38,711 nt of DNA from Flavobacteriales bacterium UBA958 (GTDB taxonomy: Bacteria > Bacteroidota > Bacteroidia > Flavobacteriales_D > Crocinitomicaceae), in contig DBCM01000093.1 of NCBI GenBank assembly GCA_002293045.1, positions 1 through 38,711 on the forward strand. The letters run 5' to 3'. Positions 8,678-17,378 of this stretch are shown piece by piece. Under the pieces are notes generated by a model. It did no database searches. It worked only from the letters and a program-made list of their open reading frames with translations, and had not been told where the DNA came from. Each line of letters starts with the position of its first letter. Positions within the stretch are counted from its first letter, which is position 1. Made by a program: the position numbers and the translations under genes.

Positions 8678-10003
8678 TTATTTTCTGAGCCAGGAAAAGA
8701 ATAACGAAAGGCTAAATCGATGGCTGTATGACAAGATTCCATGTTGAAAAATACGTGCTGCAAGCACGATGAACAGTGAACCTACGGATACTTGAATGAT
8801 CCAAGCGAATAAAATTCCAAGGTATTGCGTCAACGTCACTCCTACCGTTACTTTAATCATGGAAACCATTCCCGAGGTCCAAGGGAAGAAACTGAAAAAG
8901 GTGGTTAATCCAGAATCTGGGTACGACAGGGTATTATATCCGGCAAAAATGGTGAGCGATAACAAAATCCAAATGGGCACCAAAAACTGTTGACCGTCGG
9001 ACTCATCCCCACTCATGGCTCCCATGATCGTAAAAAAAGAAGCAAAAATCCAGTATGTACCTAGAAAAAATAGGATAAAATTGGGGATTAACCACCAATA
9101 ATTCACTCGGTGAAATACCAAGTCCATCGGCATATTCTCTTGTGTCATGGTTTGCATGCCCAAGTCTTTCAGTTGTTGGTCGGAAATTTGTACTCCCGTT
9201 AAATGTTCTGGGGTGAACAACTCGGGAATAATCAAGGATTGAAGTACCCACAAGCCTAAACCCACAAAAACAATCCATGCAAAAAGTTGCAGGAAGGAAG
9301 CCAAGAGATTCCCGAAAATCTTACCAAGCATTAACTCTCGTGATTTAACGCTGGCTAAAATAACCTCAGAAATTCGATTCATTTTCTCTCGATTGATGCT
9401 TTTGGTAATGTTTGTTCCAAATATCGCAATGAAGAAAATCATGATATATCCAAGAAAATACCCAATCCATGCTACTCCATTGTCGGCTTGACTGTAGGGA
9501 TCATCTACATTCCTGAAATCAATGTTTAACGGTTGCTTAATTTTCCGAAACTCATCCACCTCAAGCGAAGTGAATTGTTCAATCAACACCTCTTCCATTC
9601 GGCGTTCAATTTCGAATTTAAGCTTCATTTTCAGCTGTAAATTAGGTTCCTCCCGATGAAATAAGAAAACCTTTTTGTTGATTAAAACCTTTTCATTAAG
9701 CTCAATTAAGGCATCAAACTCTTGAAATTTTGGGCTGTTTTTAAAGGCATCAAACTCGATGTAGTCCTCATAGAAGTAATAGGTAACACCCTCTCTAGTT
9801 CGAGCAGCAATTTTATTCTCGAATAAATTAGTAGGGTCTGAAATCAGGACCTTCATGCTCGTTACTCCTTGATTCCCCGATTCTAAAAGCAAATAAATCA
9901 TAGAAACGATGAGCAGGGGTCCAATAAATAACATGAGTTTAAACGAACGGTTACCGATGCGTTCTTTTAATTCTCGAAAGGCAATCAATACACTTTTATT
10001 CAT
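8678..10003 (-). CDS. ABC-2-type transporter permease, NatB-like
   Basis: This 441-residue membrane protein has one N-terminal transmembrane segment (about 25-43), then a large, charged, probably extracytoplasmic domain (about 45-175), and a cluster of about five transmembrane helices from about 178 to 430. The motif [16 protein letters not shown] after the second helix is typical of NatB/ABC-2 permeases. It pairs with the ATPase upstream; the two reading frames overlap by 8 bases, a strong sign of one complex. NatAB proteins are known as Na+ or antimicrobial exporters, but the substrate here is unknown. Confidence 0.9.
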   Translation of the reverse strand: MNKSVLIAFRELKERIGNRSFKLMLFIGPLLIVSMIYLLLESGNQGVTSMKVLISDPTNLFENKIAARTREGVTYYFYEDYIEFDAFKNSPKFQEFDALIELNEKVLINKKVFLFHREEPNLQLKMKLKFEIERRMEEVLIEQFTSLEVDEFRKIKQPLNIDFRNVDDPYSQADNGVAWIGYFLGYIMIFFIAIFGTNITKSINREKMNRISEVILASVKSRELMLGKIFGNLLASFLQLFAWIVFVGLGLWVLQSLIIPELFTPEHLTGVQISDQQLKDLGMQTMTQENMPMDLVFHRVNYWWLIPNFILFFLGTYWIFASFFTIMGAMSGDESDGQQFLVPIWILLSLTIFAGYNTLSYPDSGLTTFFSFFPWTSGMVSMIKVTVGVTLTQYLGILFAWIIQVSVGSLFIVLAARIFQHGILSYSHRFSLSLFFSWLRK

Positions 10004-10916
10004 GGGAATGATTCGTTACTAATTCGAGAAAAATATCTTGCATCCCCGGCAATTGCTCTTCAAGAAGCTGAAGTTCTACAGCGGTGGACAGTGTCTGGTA
10101 AACATCAGAAAAAACCTCTCCATGCCTGCTTTTGATTACGGATTGAAACCAGTGTTCGCCCAATTCTTCCGTTTGAATCAATTCAAATCCTGTCCATAGC
10201 GCATTTGCAAATGCAATTTGATTGCCTTTATACCTGACTTTGAAAGCCCCTGTTTTATGTTTTTCACGCAGCGCGCTCACGTGATCATGCGCCACAAGTT
10301 TTCCTTGATTAACCAGCCCAACTTCATCGCAAATCTCGTCCACACTGTTCATATTGTGCGTAGAAAAAATAACGGTTTTACCTGCTTTTTTCATTGCCTT
10401 GATTTCCTGCAAGATTAATTGAATGTTCAAGGGATCAAACCCACTCAGGGGCTCATCGAGAATAATCACATTTGGGTCATGTAACACGGTTCCAATGAAC
10501 TGTACTTTCTGCGCCATTCCTTTCGACAACGAATCGATTCGTTTAGCTGACCACGGGTTAATTTCAAACTTATCCAGCCAAAAATTAGAGGCCTTGAGCG
10601 CATCACTTTTCGATAAACCCCGAATGCGTGCAAGAAAAACGAGGTGATCCAACACCTTCATTTCGCGATATAATCCGCGTTCCTCTGGCAGGTACCCAAA
10701 GGTTTTAACATGTCCATTATTCAAGGGAACTCCACCGATACGAACATGTCCCGCACTGGGCTCAATGATTTGATTTAGAATACGAATTAAGGTGGTTTTT
10801 CCTGCGCCGTTGGGTCCTATCAGCCCAAAAATCCTCCCGGATTGAATCGTTAAATCCACCCCATCCAAGGCTCGTTTTTGATTATAAAACTTACTGACGC
10901 TAGCAATCTCAATCAT
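9996..10916 (-). CDS. ABC transporter ATP-binding protein, NatA-like
   Basis: This 306-residue nucleotide-binding protein has Walker A G-P-N-G-A-G-K-T at 34-41, a [10 protein letters not shown]-loop-region segment typical of NatA-type ATPases at 75-83, signature L-S-K-G-M at 130-134, Walker B V-I-I-L-D-E-P ending at 156, and switch His187. The region after about 215 is a C-terminal DUF4162-like extension. It should power the NatB-like permease encoded next. The gene begins 9 bases after the CPBP protease stop, within the grpE-to-ppx run. Confidence 0.93.
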   Translation of the reverse strand: MIEIASVSKFYNQKRALDGVDLTIQSGRIFGLIGPNGAGKTTLIRILNQIIEPSAGHVRIGGVPLNNGHVKTFGYLPEERGLYREMKVLDHLVFLARIRGLSKSDALKASNFWLDKFEINPWSAKRIDSLSKGMAQKVQFIGTVLHDPNVIILDEPLSGFDPLNIQLILQEIKAMKKAGKTVIFSTHNMNSVDEICDEVGLVNQGKLVAHDHVSALREKHKTGAFKVRYKGNQIAFANALWTGFELIQTEELGEHWFQSVIKSRHGEVFSDVYQTLSTAVELQLLEEQLPGMQDIFLELVTNHSHE

Positions 10917-10925
10917 GCTACTAAA

Positions 10926-11816
10926 CTAAGAATTATTTCTATTTACACGGATTTTATGCCAGCCAAAACGCGCCGAAGCCAAGACCATAAACACCATAAT
11001 CGATGCAATCAACCACGCAAAGGAGGAAAAACTCACATCCAGGGATTTCATGGTTAATAAGGCGGGAGTTTGAAACGCTTGATCAGAGGATGTGACTAAG
11101 ATTGCCGTAACAAAATTATTGGCGAGGTGAAATCCGAAAGGTACCTCAATGCCTTGATCGAGGAAGGCCATGAAAGAAATCACAATCCCTAGGGTGACAT
11201 AGCTTACTAGGAGAATTAAGCCGTGTGTTTTCACTTCTGGATTCCCCATGTGCATTAAACCAAACATTACACCGCTTAAGATCACCGCCAGTGCTGCTGA
11301 ACTCGTGCGTTTCATCAACCCTTGAAAAACAAAGCCACGGAACAACACCTCTTCGAACAGGACCTGAAACGGCAGGCAAACGATCAGCAAAACGCACATG
11401 AACACGAAAGAATTCAACTCGAACTTGAAGGTGTATTTTGATGGATTTAAGCCCCAATCCACCAAAATAGGAATAATAATCAGGATCGCCCACAGCGAAA
11501 ACGAAATAAAGATGCGTTTTACATCAACCTTCACTCTACTGGTAAACCAAAGCAACCACGGTGTTTTGTGCACGAAGACCGCGCTTACAACAAACGCGAT
11601 TAGCCCCAGAAAAAAGGGAATCATTTGCAGTAAAAACAGCTTTGAGAATCCAAAATAAGTGACTAATTCGGACATGGAATTTCCGCGATCATCGGGGTAT
11701 AGCCAAATTAAGGGGAAATTACCTAAAATGAAGCCACCAAAAACGAGCCCTAGGGTAAGGACAACCTTTAAGGGGCTGTAGTCCCCGTAATTCCATGCCT
11801 GTTCGAACCTACTCAT
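10926..11816 (-). CDS. CPBP-family intramembrane glutamic endopeptidase
   Basis: This 296-residue protein has about eight hydrophobic segments and the CPBP (CAAX protease/bacteriocin-processing, Abi/Rce1-like) motifs: E155-E156-V-L-F-R160-G, then F-G-L-M-H189, and F-G-F-H230-L-A-N-N. These Glu/His/Asn residues form the catalytic site in Rce1-type proteases. Members process membrane or secreted peptides or act in immunity against bacteriocins. The start ATG overlaps the dnaJ stop in an ATGA junction, so translation is coupled to dnaJ. Linkage to chaperones and a NatAB-type exporter suggests a membrane stress role, which is inference. Confidence 0.9.
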   Translation of the reverse strand: MSRFEQAWNYGDYSPLKVVLTLGLVFGGFILGNFPLIWLYPDDRGNSMSELVTYFGFSKLFLLQMIPFFLGLIAFVVSAVFVHKTPWLLWFTSRVKVDVKRIFISFSLWAILIIIPILVDWGLNPSKYTFKFELNSFVFMCVLLIVCLPFQVLFEEVLFRGFVFQGLMKRTSSAALAVILSGVMFGLMHMGNPEVKTHGLILLVSYVTLGIVISFMAFLDQGIEVPFGFHLANNFVTAILVTSSDQAFQTPALLTMKSLDVSFSSFAWLIASIMVFMVLASARFGWHKIRVNRNNS

Positions 11817-12925
11817 GAAAACATGTCTCGTACACGCTTAAAGAACCCTCCTTCTTTTTCACGATCCGTGGGTTTAAAATTACTGTTTTCACGATTTTTT
11901 TCGAACCATTCTTTTTCTTCCTTAGTAAGTTTAGTTGGTGTCCACACATGAATATGAACAAATTGGTCGCCGGTGCCGTAGCCTTGAATGTTAGGCAAGC
12001 CCTTTCCTTTTAAGCGCAGTACTTTCCCACTTTGTGTTCCTGGATCAATTTTTATCTTCACCTTCCCGTTAATGGTTGGGATTTCAATGGAAGCCCCGAG
12101 GATCGCATCAGCAATAGAAACGACCGATTCGAAATGTATGTGCTCATTTTCTCGCTTCAATTCAGGGTGTTCAGCCTCCTCAATAACCACGATTAAATCG
12201 CCATTCACCCCATTAAACGGCCCTGCATTTCCTTTTCCACGGACAGAAAGCTGCATGCCATCTTCCACCCCGCCAGGGATTTCTATTTCAATAACTTCTT
12301 CTTGCTTGCGCAGACCATATTGATCCGTATCGCTAGGTTTTTGGTCGATCATTTGACCGGCACCTTGACAAACATTACAGGTGGTTTGCGTTTGCATTGC
12401 CCCTAAAAATGTCTGCGTCATTTGCGTCATTCTTCCGGCCCCCTTGCAGGTGGTGCACGTTTTATAAGTTACGCCGTCTGCTTGAACTAATTTATTGACC
12501 TTAATTTTCTTTTTTACCCCGGAAGCAATTTCCTCCAGTGTCAATTTCATTTTTACGCGAAGGTTTGATCCCTTAACGACGCGTTTGTTGCTGCGGCTGC
12601 CGCCAAAACTTCCACCGCCAAAGGCACTTCCGAAAATATCTCCAAATTGTGAAAAGATATCATCCATGTTCATTCCTCCACCACCAAACCCGCCTTGTCC
12701 CATGCCTGCATGACCAAAGCGATCATAGGTTGCGCGCTTTTCCGAATTACTCAGAATTTCATAAGCTTCCGCTGCTTCTTTGAATTTATCTTCCGCCGAC
12801 GGGTTATCCTGATTTCTATCGGGGTGATATTTTAGCGCTAGTTTCCGATACGCACTTTTAATTTCGGCCTCTGTTGCATTTTTTGCAACGCCCAATACGT
12901 CGTAATAATCTCTTTTTTGGCTCAT
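11813..12925 (-). CDS. dnaJ: Chaperone DnaJ with a reduced zinc domain
   Basis: This 370-residue co-chaperone stimulates DnaK ATPase and delivers unfolded clients. The J domain covers 1-70 with H34-P-D36. A Gly/Phe-rich linker covers about 71-110, and the two C-terminal substrate-binding beta domains and dimerisation end follow from about 120. Only two CxxCxGxG motifs are present, Cys157-Gly164 and Cys183-Gly190, instead of the usual four. By spacing and flanking residues they correspond to motifs 2 and 3 of E. coli DnaJ, which form the second zinc site; motifs 1 and 4 are replaced by Cys-free sequence. Such two-motif DnaJ proteins are, from memory, common in Flavobacteria. It lies 4 bases after grpE. 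Confidence 0.95.
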   Translation of the reverse strand: MSQKRDYYDVLGVAKNATEAEIKSAYRKLALKYHPDRNQDNPSAEDKFKEAAEAYEILSNSEKRATYDRFGHAGMGQGGFGGGGMNMDDIFSQFGDIFGSAFGGGSFGGSRSNKRVVKGSNLRVKMKLTLEEIASGVKKKIKVNKLVQADGVTYKTCTTCKGAGRMTQMTQTFLGAMQTQTTCNVCQGAGQMIDQKPSDTDQYGLRKQEEVIEIEIPGGVEDGMQLSVRGKGNAGPFNGVNGDLIVVIEEAEHPELKRENEHIHFESVVSIADAILGASIEIPTINGKVKIKIDPGTQSGKVLRLKGKGLPNIQGYGTGDQFVHIHVWTPTKLTKEEKEWFEKNRENSNFKPTDREKEGGFFKRVRDMFS

Positions 12926-12929
12926 ACCC

Positions 12930-13502
12930 TTATTGTCCGACCGCTACTTTTGCGAAGCGAATCACTTTATCGTTTAAATAATATCCTTTTTCCACCTGAT
13001 CAATCACCTTACCTTTCATTGCCTCATCTTCCACCGGAACGTTGGCGATGGCCTCATGCAGGTTAAAATCGAAGGGCTGATTCATGGCATCAATCGGCTT
13101 CAAGCCTTTGGATTCAAGAATTTGACCTAATTTGGTATAAATCAATTGAAACCCTTCTTTAAGCACCTCGATGTCTGTAACCTGTTCATTGTTTTTTGAA
13201 GCGCGCTCAAAATCATCCAAGATGGGAAGCATCGCCACGATCATCTGCTGGCTTGCTGAGGATAAATACTCCGCTTTTTCTCGAGCAGAACGTCGTCTGT
13301 AATTTTCAAACTCCGCGTATAGCCTTAAGAATTTATCTTCTTGTTCCTTTAATTTTAACTCGAAATCAAGCGCAGGGTCTGTTGGTGTATTCGTCTCGTT
13401 TTCACTTGATTCATGCCCCATATCCGGCTGTTGTTGTTGCTCATTCGCCTGTGTTTGATCTGATGCATTATCTTCCATAGCGTTATTTTTTCGTTTACTC
13501 AT
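12930..13502 (-). CDS. grpE: Nucleotide exchange factor GrpE
   Basis: This 190-residue protein promotes ADP release from DnaK. Residues 1-50 are an acidic, Gln/Asn-rich disordered tail. Residues about 50-95 form the long coiled-coil helix ([14 protein letters not shown] is diagnostic). The C-terminal beta domain carries the late N-L-H-E-A and [10 protein letters not shown] segments. Length is normal for the family. It is first in the run grpE-dnaJ-CPBP-ABC-ppx. I looked for a CIRCE (HrcA) operator in the 111 bases upstream and saw none; the best -7-like string there is one base short of the consensus. Confidence 0.96.
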   Translation of the reverse strand: MSKRKNNAMEDNASDQTQANEQQQQPDMGHESSENETNTPTDPALDFELKLKEQEDKFLRLYAEFENYRRRSAREKAEYLSSASQQMIVAMLPILDDFERASKNNEQVTDIEVLKEGFQLIYTKLGQILESKGLKPIDAMNQPFDFNLHEAIANVPVEDEAMKGKVIDQVEKGYYLNDKVIRFAKVAVGQ

Positions 13503-13613
13503 GTCGATTTCTTTGGGTTTTAAATAGACAAATTAGATTCCAAGCTTGGTGTTGTACTCAAGAAAGGACATATTGGCAGTATTCATGCACAACCACGCAT
13601 CGAATGTCAGTAT

Positions 13614-14315
13614 TTAACTGAAATTTCGACACACTTCAATCAATCGTTTGGCTTTATTTTCATCAAAAATAAGCACTTCTTCCGAAAACATAGAATCGGG
13701 GTCTAAGGATTGTTTTCCGGTGGCTGAAAAGTGCACTGCATCGGGAGCTACGCGCTCTAAAATAGCCGGTAAATTAGCGAGATTAATTCCACCACCGGGC
13801 ATGATTTCGATGTGACCTTTCGCTTCTTTTTTCATGGATGCTAATACAGGAACCCCGTTTGAAATCGTAGTTGATAGGCCCGATGACAATACCCGATTAT
13901 ATCCCGCTTCAGCCAACCATTGGAGTTCTTGTTTCCATTCCACCAAATCATCGAAGGCCCTGTGAAAGGTTAGGGATTTATTGAATATGCTTCGAATCTG
14001 TTCAAGCACCGGACGATTTAAACGCATGGTATCTGTCAACATTCCCAATACTAAGCCATCAACGTTTAAGCGTTGAAATTCAAGAACATCCGCAAGGATA
14101 ATTTCCATTTCATGTTCATTGTATACAAATCCGCCACTTCTAGGCCGAATTAGGACGTGAGTTTCGATGCCTAAGTCCTGTGCTTTCTTAACAAAACCTA
14201 TGGATGGGGTTAATCCTCCCTGCTCTAAGTTTGCACAAAGTTCAATGCGATCTACACCCAAGGATTTAGCGGCTAACAAGGCTTCAACAGAAGCCACACA
14301 TAACTCAATTTTCAT
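13614..14315 (-). CDS. cutC: CutC-family protein
   Basis: This 233-residue TIM-barrel protein begins M-K-I-E-L-C-V-A-S and continues with G-V-D-R-I-E-L-C-A-N-L-x-x-G-G-L-T-P-S, H-V-L-I-R-P-R-S-G-G-F-V-Y, T-F-H-R-A-F-D and an I-M-P-G-G-G-I-N segment, all typical of CutC. The family was named for copper homeostasis, but the enzymatic activity is not settled. A longer reading from 14345 adds ten unrelated residues; the ATG at 14315 is chosen because the family sequence starts there. It is divergent from the E1 gene and separated from grpE by 111 bases, so it is probably its own unit. Confidence 0.93.
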   Translation of the reverse strand: MKIELCVASVEALLAAKSLGVDRIELCANLEQGGLTPSIGFVKKAQDLGIETHVLIRPRSGGFVYNEHEMEIILADVLEFQRLNVDGLVLGMLTDTMRLNRPVLEQIRSIFNKSLTFHRAFDDLVEWKQELQWLAEAGYNRVLSSGLSTTISNGVPVLASMKKEAKGHIEIMPGGGINLANLPAILERVAPDAVHFSATGKQSLDPDSMFSEEVLIFDENKAKRLIEVCRNFS

Positions 14316-14372
14316 GCTACAAAAATGCAAAATTCTTAGCCACAACTAGCTAAAAAAAGTGGACAAAAACGC

Positions 14373-14380
14373 TATATTTG
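14373..14380 (+). promoter_or_regulatory. Bacteroidota -7 promoter element (TATATTTG) for the E1 operon
   Basis: TATATTTG followed by C matches TAnnTTTG and ends 16 bases before the E1 start codon, implying a very short 5' leader of about ten bases. A TGGAC string further upstream is only a weak -33 match. Confidence 0.55.
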
Positions 14381-14396
14381 CACTCAAATTTGAACT

Positions 14397-16823
14397 ATGT
14401 CGTCCATCAACGAAGCAACCCTCGGATTCGATGCCTTTAAAGAAGAAGTGCTTACGGATTATAAATTAGCTTGTATTTCCAGAGAAGCGTCCCTTCTTGG
14501 AAGAAAGGAAGTACTCACCGGTAAGGCGAAATTTGGGATTTTCGGTGACGGTAAAGAATTGGCGCAATTAGCGCTTGCAAAGTACTTCAAACCTGGGGAT
14601 TTTAGGTCTGGATATTACAGGGATCAAACATGGATGATGGCCATTGGAGCACTGAGTGTTCAAGCATACTTTTCAGGACTTTACGCTCACACCGATGTGG
14701 CGGTTGAACCTCAATCTGCGGGACGTCAAATGGGCGGACATTTTGCCACCAGAAATCTTGACGAACACGGACAATGGAAAAACTTAACCCAACAAAAAAA
14801 TAGTTCAGCCGACATCTCTCCAACGGCAGGACAAATGCCGAGGTTATTAGGCTTGGCCTTGGCTTCTAAAATCTACAGAAATAATCGGGCTTTACATACT
14901 AATGAGTTTCAACAATTTTCTATTGAAGGAAACGAAGTTGCCTTCGGGTCGATTGGTGATGCCTCCACGTCTGAAGGACCTTTTTGGGAAACCTTAAACG
15001 CTGCAGGAGTTTTACAAGTTCCCATGGTGATGTCTGTTTGGGATGATGGGTATGGAATTTCTGTACCTAGGGAACTTCAAACGACAAAAAATAGCATTTC
15101 AGAAGCCTTAGCAGGATTTCAACGCACTGCCGATAATCCAGGGTTTGAAATTTTCACAACCAAAGGATGGGATTACGCGCATTTGTGTCAGACCTATGAA
15201 AAGGCGGTGAATTTGGCTCGTACGGAGCATGTTCCAGTGTTGGTGCATGTGCAAGAAGTTAACCAACCACAGGGTCACTCCACGTCCGGATCCCATGAGC
15301 GTTACAAAAGCGCCGAACGAATGGAATGGGAAAAAACCCATGACTGCATTGCTAAGTTCAAGGAATGGATTCTTTCTTTCGATGGCGGTCCTGAACCGTT
15401 GGCAAACGAAGAAGTCCTTGATCAAATCGCGAATGAAGCAAAAGAAGAAGTTAAAATATCGAAAAACGCGGCGTGGACTTTGTTCACGGAAGACATTAAA
15501 AAGGACAGCTTATCTTTAGAAGGCATTCTTAGTGGGTTGATCCAAGAAGGAATCTTGAGCAATACGTTTCAAGCAGAATTAGATGCCTTGATTAAAAACC
15601 GCGAACCCCAACGAAAAGATGTGTATTCTTTGGCACGACGAGCGCTCAGAAGCCTACGCGGAACAGAATCCACGAATAAAACGGTGCTCAGCCAATGGTT
15701 AAGCAAGAAAAAAGAAGAGAGTCACGACCGTTATTCTTCGTACTTATACAGTGAATCCGACCAACAAATTGGAAACATACCGACCATAGAACCTTCATAT
15801 GATACCGACGCTCCCATGGAGGACGGCAGAATCATTTTACGAGAAAACTACCGAATGCTGCTGGAGAAATATCCGAACCTTCTTGTGTTTGGTGAGGATG
15901 CAGGTAAAATTGGCGGAGTGAACCAATCCTTGGAAGGCCTGCAAGAAACGTTTGGTGAGTTGCGGGTCTTCGATACTGGAATCCGTGAATGCACCATCAT
16001 TGGTCAAGGCATTGGAATGGCCATGCGTGGACTTCGTCCAATTGCGGAGATACAATATTTGGATTACTTACTGTATGCCATTCAAATCTTATCTGACGAT
16101 TTGGCGACGGTGCAGTATCGTACCAAGGGAGGACAAAAAGCGCCGTTAATTATCAGCACACGCGGTCACCGCTTAGAAGGGGTTTGGCACAGCGGCTCAC
16201 CGATGGGAATGATCATCAATTCATTGCGTGGAATGCATGTATGTGTACCGAGAAACATGACCAAAGCGGCAGGATTCTACAACACCTTGATGGAGGCAGA
16301 TGAACCGGCCTTGGTGATAGAACCTCTTAACGGATATCGAACGAAAGAAAAAATGCCAACCAATTTGGGTGAGTTTAAGCTTCCCCTTGGTCAGGTAGAA
16401 CGCCTTAGCGAAGGATCAGATATAACCTTGGTTTCTTATGGTTCCACCTTGAATCTTTGCATACAAGCCTTACCGATTTTGGAAGAATTAGGGATTTCGG
16501 TAGAACTTTTGGATGTGCAGACCTTGCTTCCGTTTGATTTATCGCATGATATTTTAAAGTCGCTTGAAAAAACAAATCGCTTGTTAATTGTAGATGAGGA
16601 TGTTTCTGCCGGTGCAACGGCGTATATTCTTGAAAAAATATTGGTAGAACAAGGGGGGTATTACCATTTGGATGAAGCACCTCAAACCCTAAGCGCTAAA
16701 GACCATCGTCCGGCCTATGGTAGCGACGGGGATTATTTCTCAAAACCAAGCATTGATGACATTGTAGAAAAAGTGTACGAACTAATGTCAAACGCAAACC
16801 CGACGCAATTTCCTCGCATATAA
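14397..16823 (+). CDS. 2-oxoacid dehydrogenase E1, fused alpha and beta subunits (branched-chain 2-oxoacid type)
   Basis: This 808-residue thiamine-diphosphate enzyme is the E1 component of a 2-oxoacid dehydrogenase complex, decarboxylating the 2-oxoacid and acylating the lipoyl domain of E2. The alpha part (about 1-400) has the ThDP signature G-D-A-S-T-S-E-G at 187-194, followed by W-D-D-G-Y-G-I-S at 215-222. The beta part begins about 474 with F-G-E-D-A-G-K-I-G-G, then G-I-G-M-A-M-R-G-L-R-P-I-A-E-I-Q and R-G-H-R-L-E-G-V-W-H-S. The alpha-beta order in one chain is common in Bacteroidota and usually annotated as branched-chain (2-oxoisovalerate) E1; pyruvate use cannot be excluded. No E2 or E3 gene is in the window. 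Confidence 0.92.
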   Translation: MSSINEATLGFDAFKEEVLTDYKLACISREASLLGRKEVLTGKAKFGIFGDGKELAQLALAKYFKPGDFRSGYYRDQTWMMAIGALSVQAYFSGLYAHTDVAVEPQSAGRQMGGHFATRNLDEHGQWKNLTQQKNSSADISPTAGQMPRLLGLALASKIYRNNRALHTNEFQQFSIEGNEVAFGSIGDASTSEGPFWETLNAAGVLQVPMVMSVWDDGYGISVPRELQTTKNSISEALAGFQRTADNPGFEIFTTKGWDYAHLCQTYEKAVNLARTEHVPVLVHVQEVNQPQGHSTSGSHERYKSAERMEWEKTHDCIAKFKEWILSFDGGPEPLANEEVLDQIANEAKEEVKISKNAAWTLFTEDIKKDSLSLEGILSGLIQEGILSNTFQAELDALIKNREPQRKDVYSLARRALRSLRGTESTNKTVLSQWLSKKKEESHDRYSSYLYSESDQQIGNIPTIEPSYDTDAPMEDGRIILRENYRMLLEKYPNLLVFGEDAGKIGGVNQSLEGLQETFGELRVFDTGIRECTIIGQGIGMAMRGLRPIAEIQYLDYLLYAIQILSDDLATVQYRTKGGQKAPLIISTRGHRLEGVWHSGSPMGMIINSLRGMHVCVPRNMTKAAGFYNTLMEADEPALVIEPLNGYRTKEKMPTNLGEFKLPLGQVERLSEGSDITLVSYGSTLNLCIQALPILEELGISVELLDVQTLLPFDLSHDILKSLEKTNRLLIVDEDVSAGATAYILEKILVEQGGYYHLDEAPQTLSAKDHRPAYGSDGDYFSKPSIDDIVEKVYELMSNANPTQFPRI

Positions 16824-16825
16824 TT

Positions 16826-17368
16826 ATGGATATTACAGCATATCAACAACACTGGGGGACGGCCCTGAACGGGGGAATCTATCCAGCGGAATATCAACGC
16901 TATTTAGAGTTAAACGAAGTTCGATTTAAACGGATTACAAAGACCTTTACCCCAAGTACGGAATTTACTGCTGCAGTGCAAGGAATTACGAAACCCTCCA
17001 ATTGGATCATCATCACCGAACCGTGGTGTGGAGATGCAGCGCAAAGTGTGCCCTTACTGTTGAAGCTAATAGATCAAATACCGAACGCACGTTTCACCTT
17101 AGAACTAAGAGACCAAAGCACCTTGATTGACCAATACCTCACCAACGGCGGGAAAGGCATTCCCATGGTAATTGTTCGAGATGAACAAGGAAATGATTTG
17201 TTTGTGTGGGGACCTCGAACGCGCGAAGCACAAGAACTATTTAACGAATTAAAAGCGGAAGGAGTTGAACTTAAGGTGTTGCATGAATCGTTGCATGGAT
17301 GGTATGCAAAGGACCAAGGTAAAACCCTAGAGTTAGAGCTCTTGTCCTTGATTCAAGCCTTGTTTTAA
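16826..17368 (+). CDS. Thioredoxin-like protein with a single-Cys WCGDA motif
   Basis: This 180-residue cytoplasmic protein starts 2 bases after the E1 stop, so it is almost certainly co-transcribed and probably translationally coupled. A thioredoxin-fold core is suggested by W-I-I-I-T-E-P-W-C-G-D-A-A-Q-S at about 57-71 and the cis-Pro loop G-I-P-M-V-I-V around 112-118. The resolving Cys of the usual CxxC is replaced by Ala and no other Cys is visible, so classical disulfide exchange is unlikely; a monothiol, chaperone-like or peroxidase-like role is possible. The sequence resembles a thioredoxin subgroup that carries W-C-G-D in place of W-C-G-P. The link with E1 is unexplained. Confidence 0.82.
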   Translation: MDITAYQQHWGTALNGGIYPAEYQRYLELNEVRFKRITKTFTPSTEFTAAVQGITKPSNWIIITEPWCGDAAQSVPLLLKLIDQIPNARFTLELRDQSTLIDQYLTNGGKGIPMVIVRDEQGNDLFVWGPRTREAQELFNELKAEGVELKVLHESLHGWYAKDQGKTLELELLSLIQALF

Positions 17369-17378
17369 TTATTGATTA

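Noticed and set aside
12930..13502. Gln-rich N-terminus of GrpE as a separate disordered gene product
   Set aside because: It is a normal variable GrpE tail in the same frame.
13503..13613. CIRCE/HrcA operator upstream of grpE
   Set aside because: No 9-base inverted repeat resembling CIRCE was seen in the 111-base gap.
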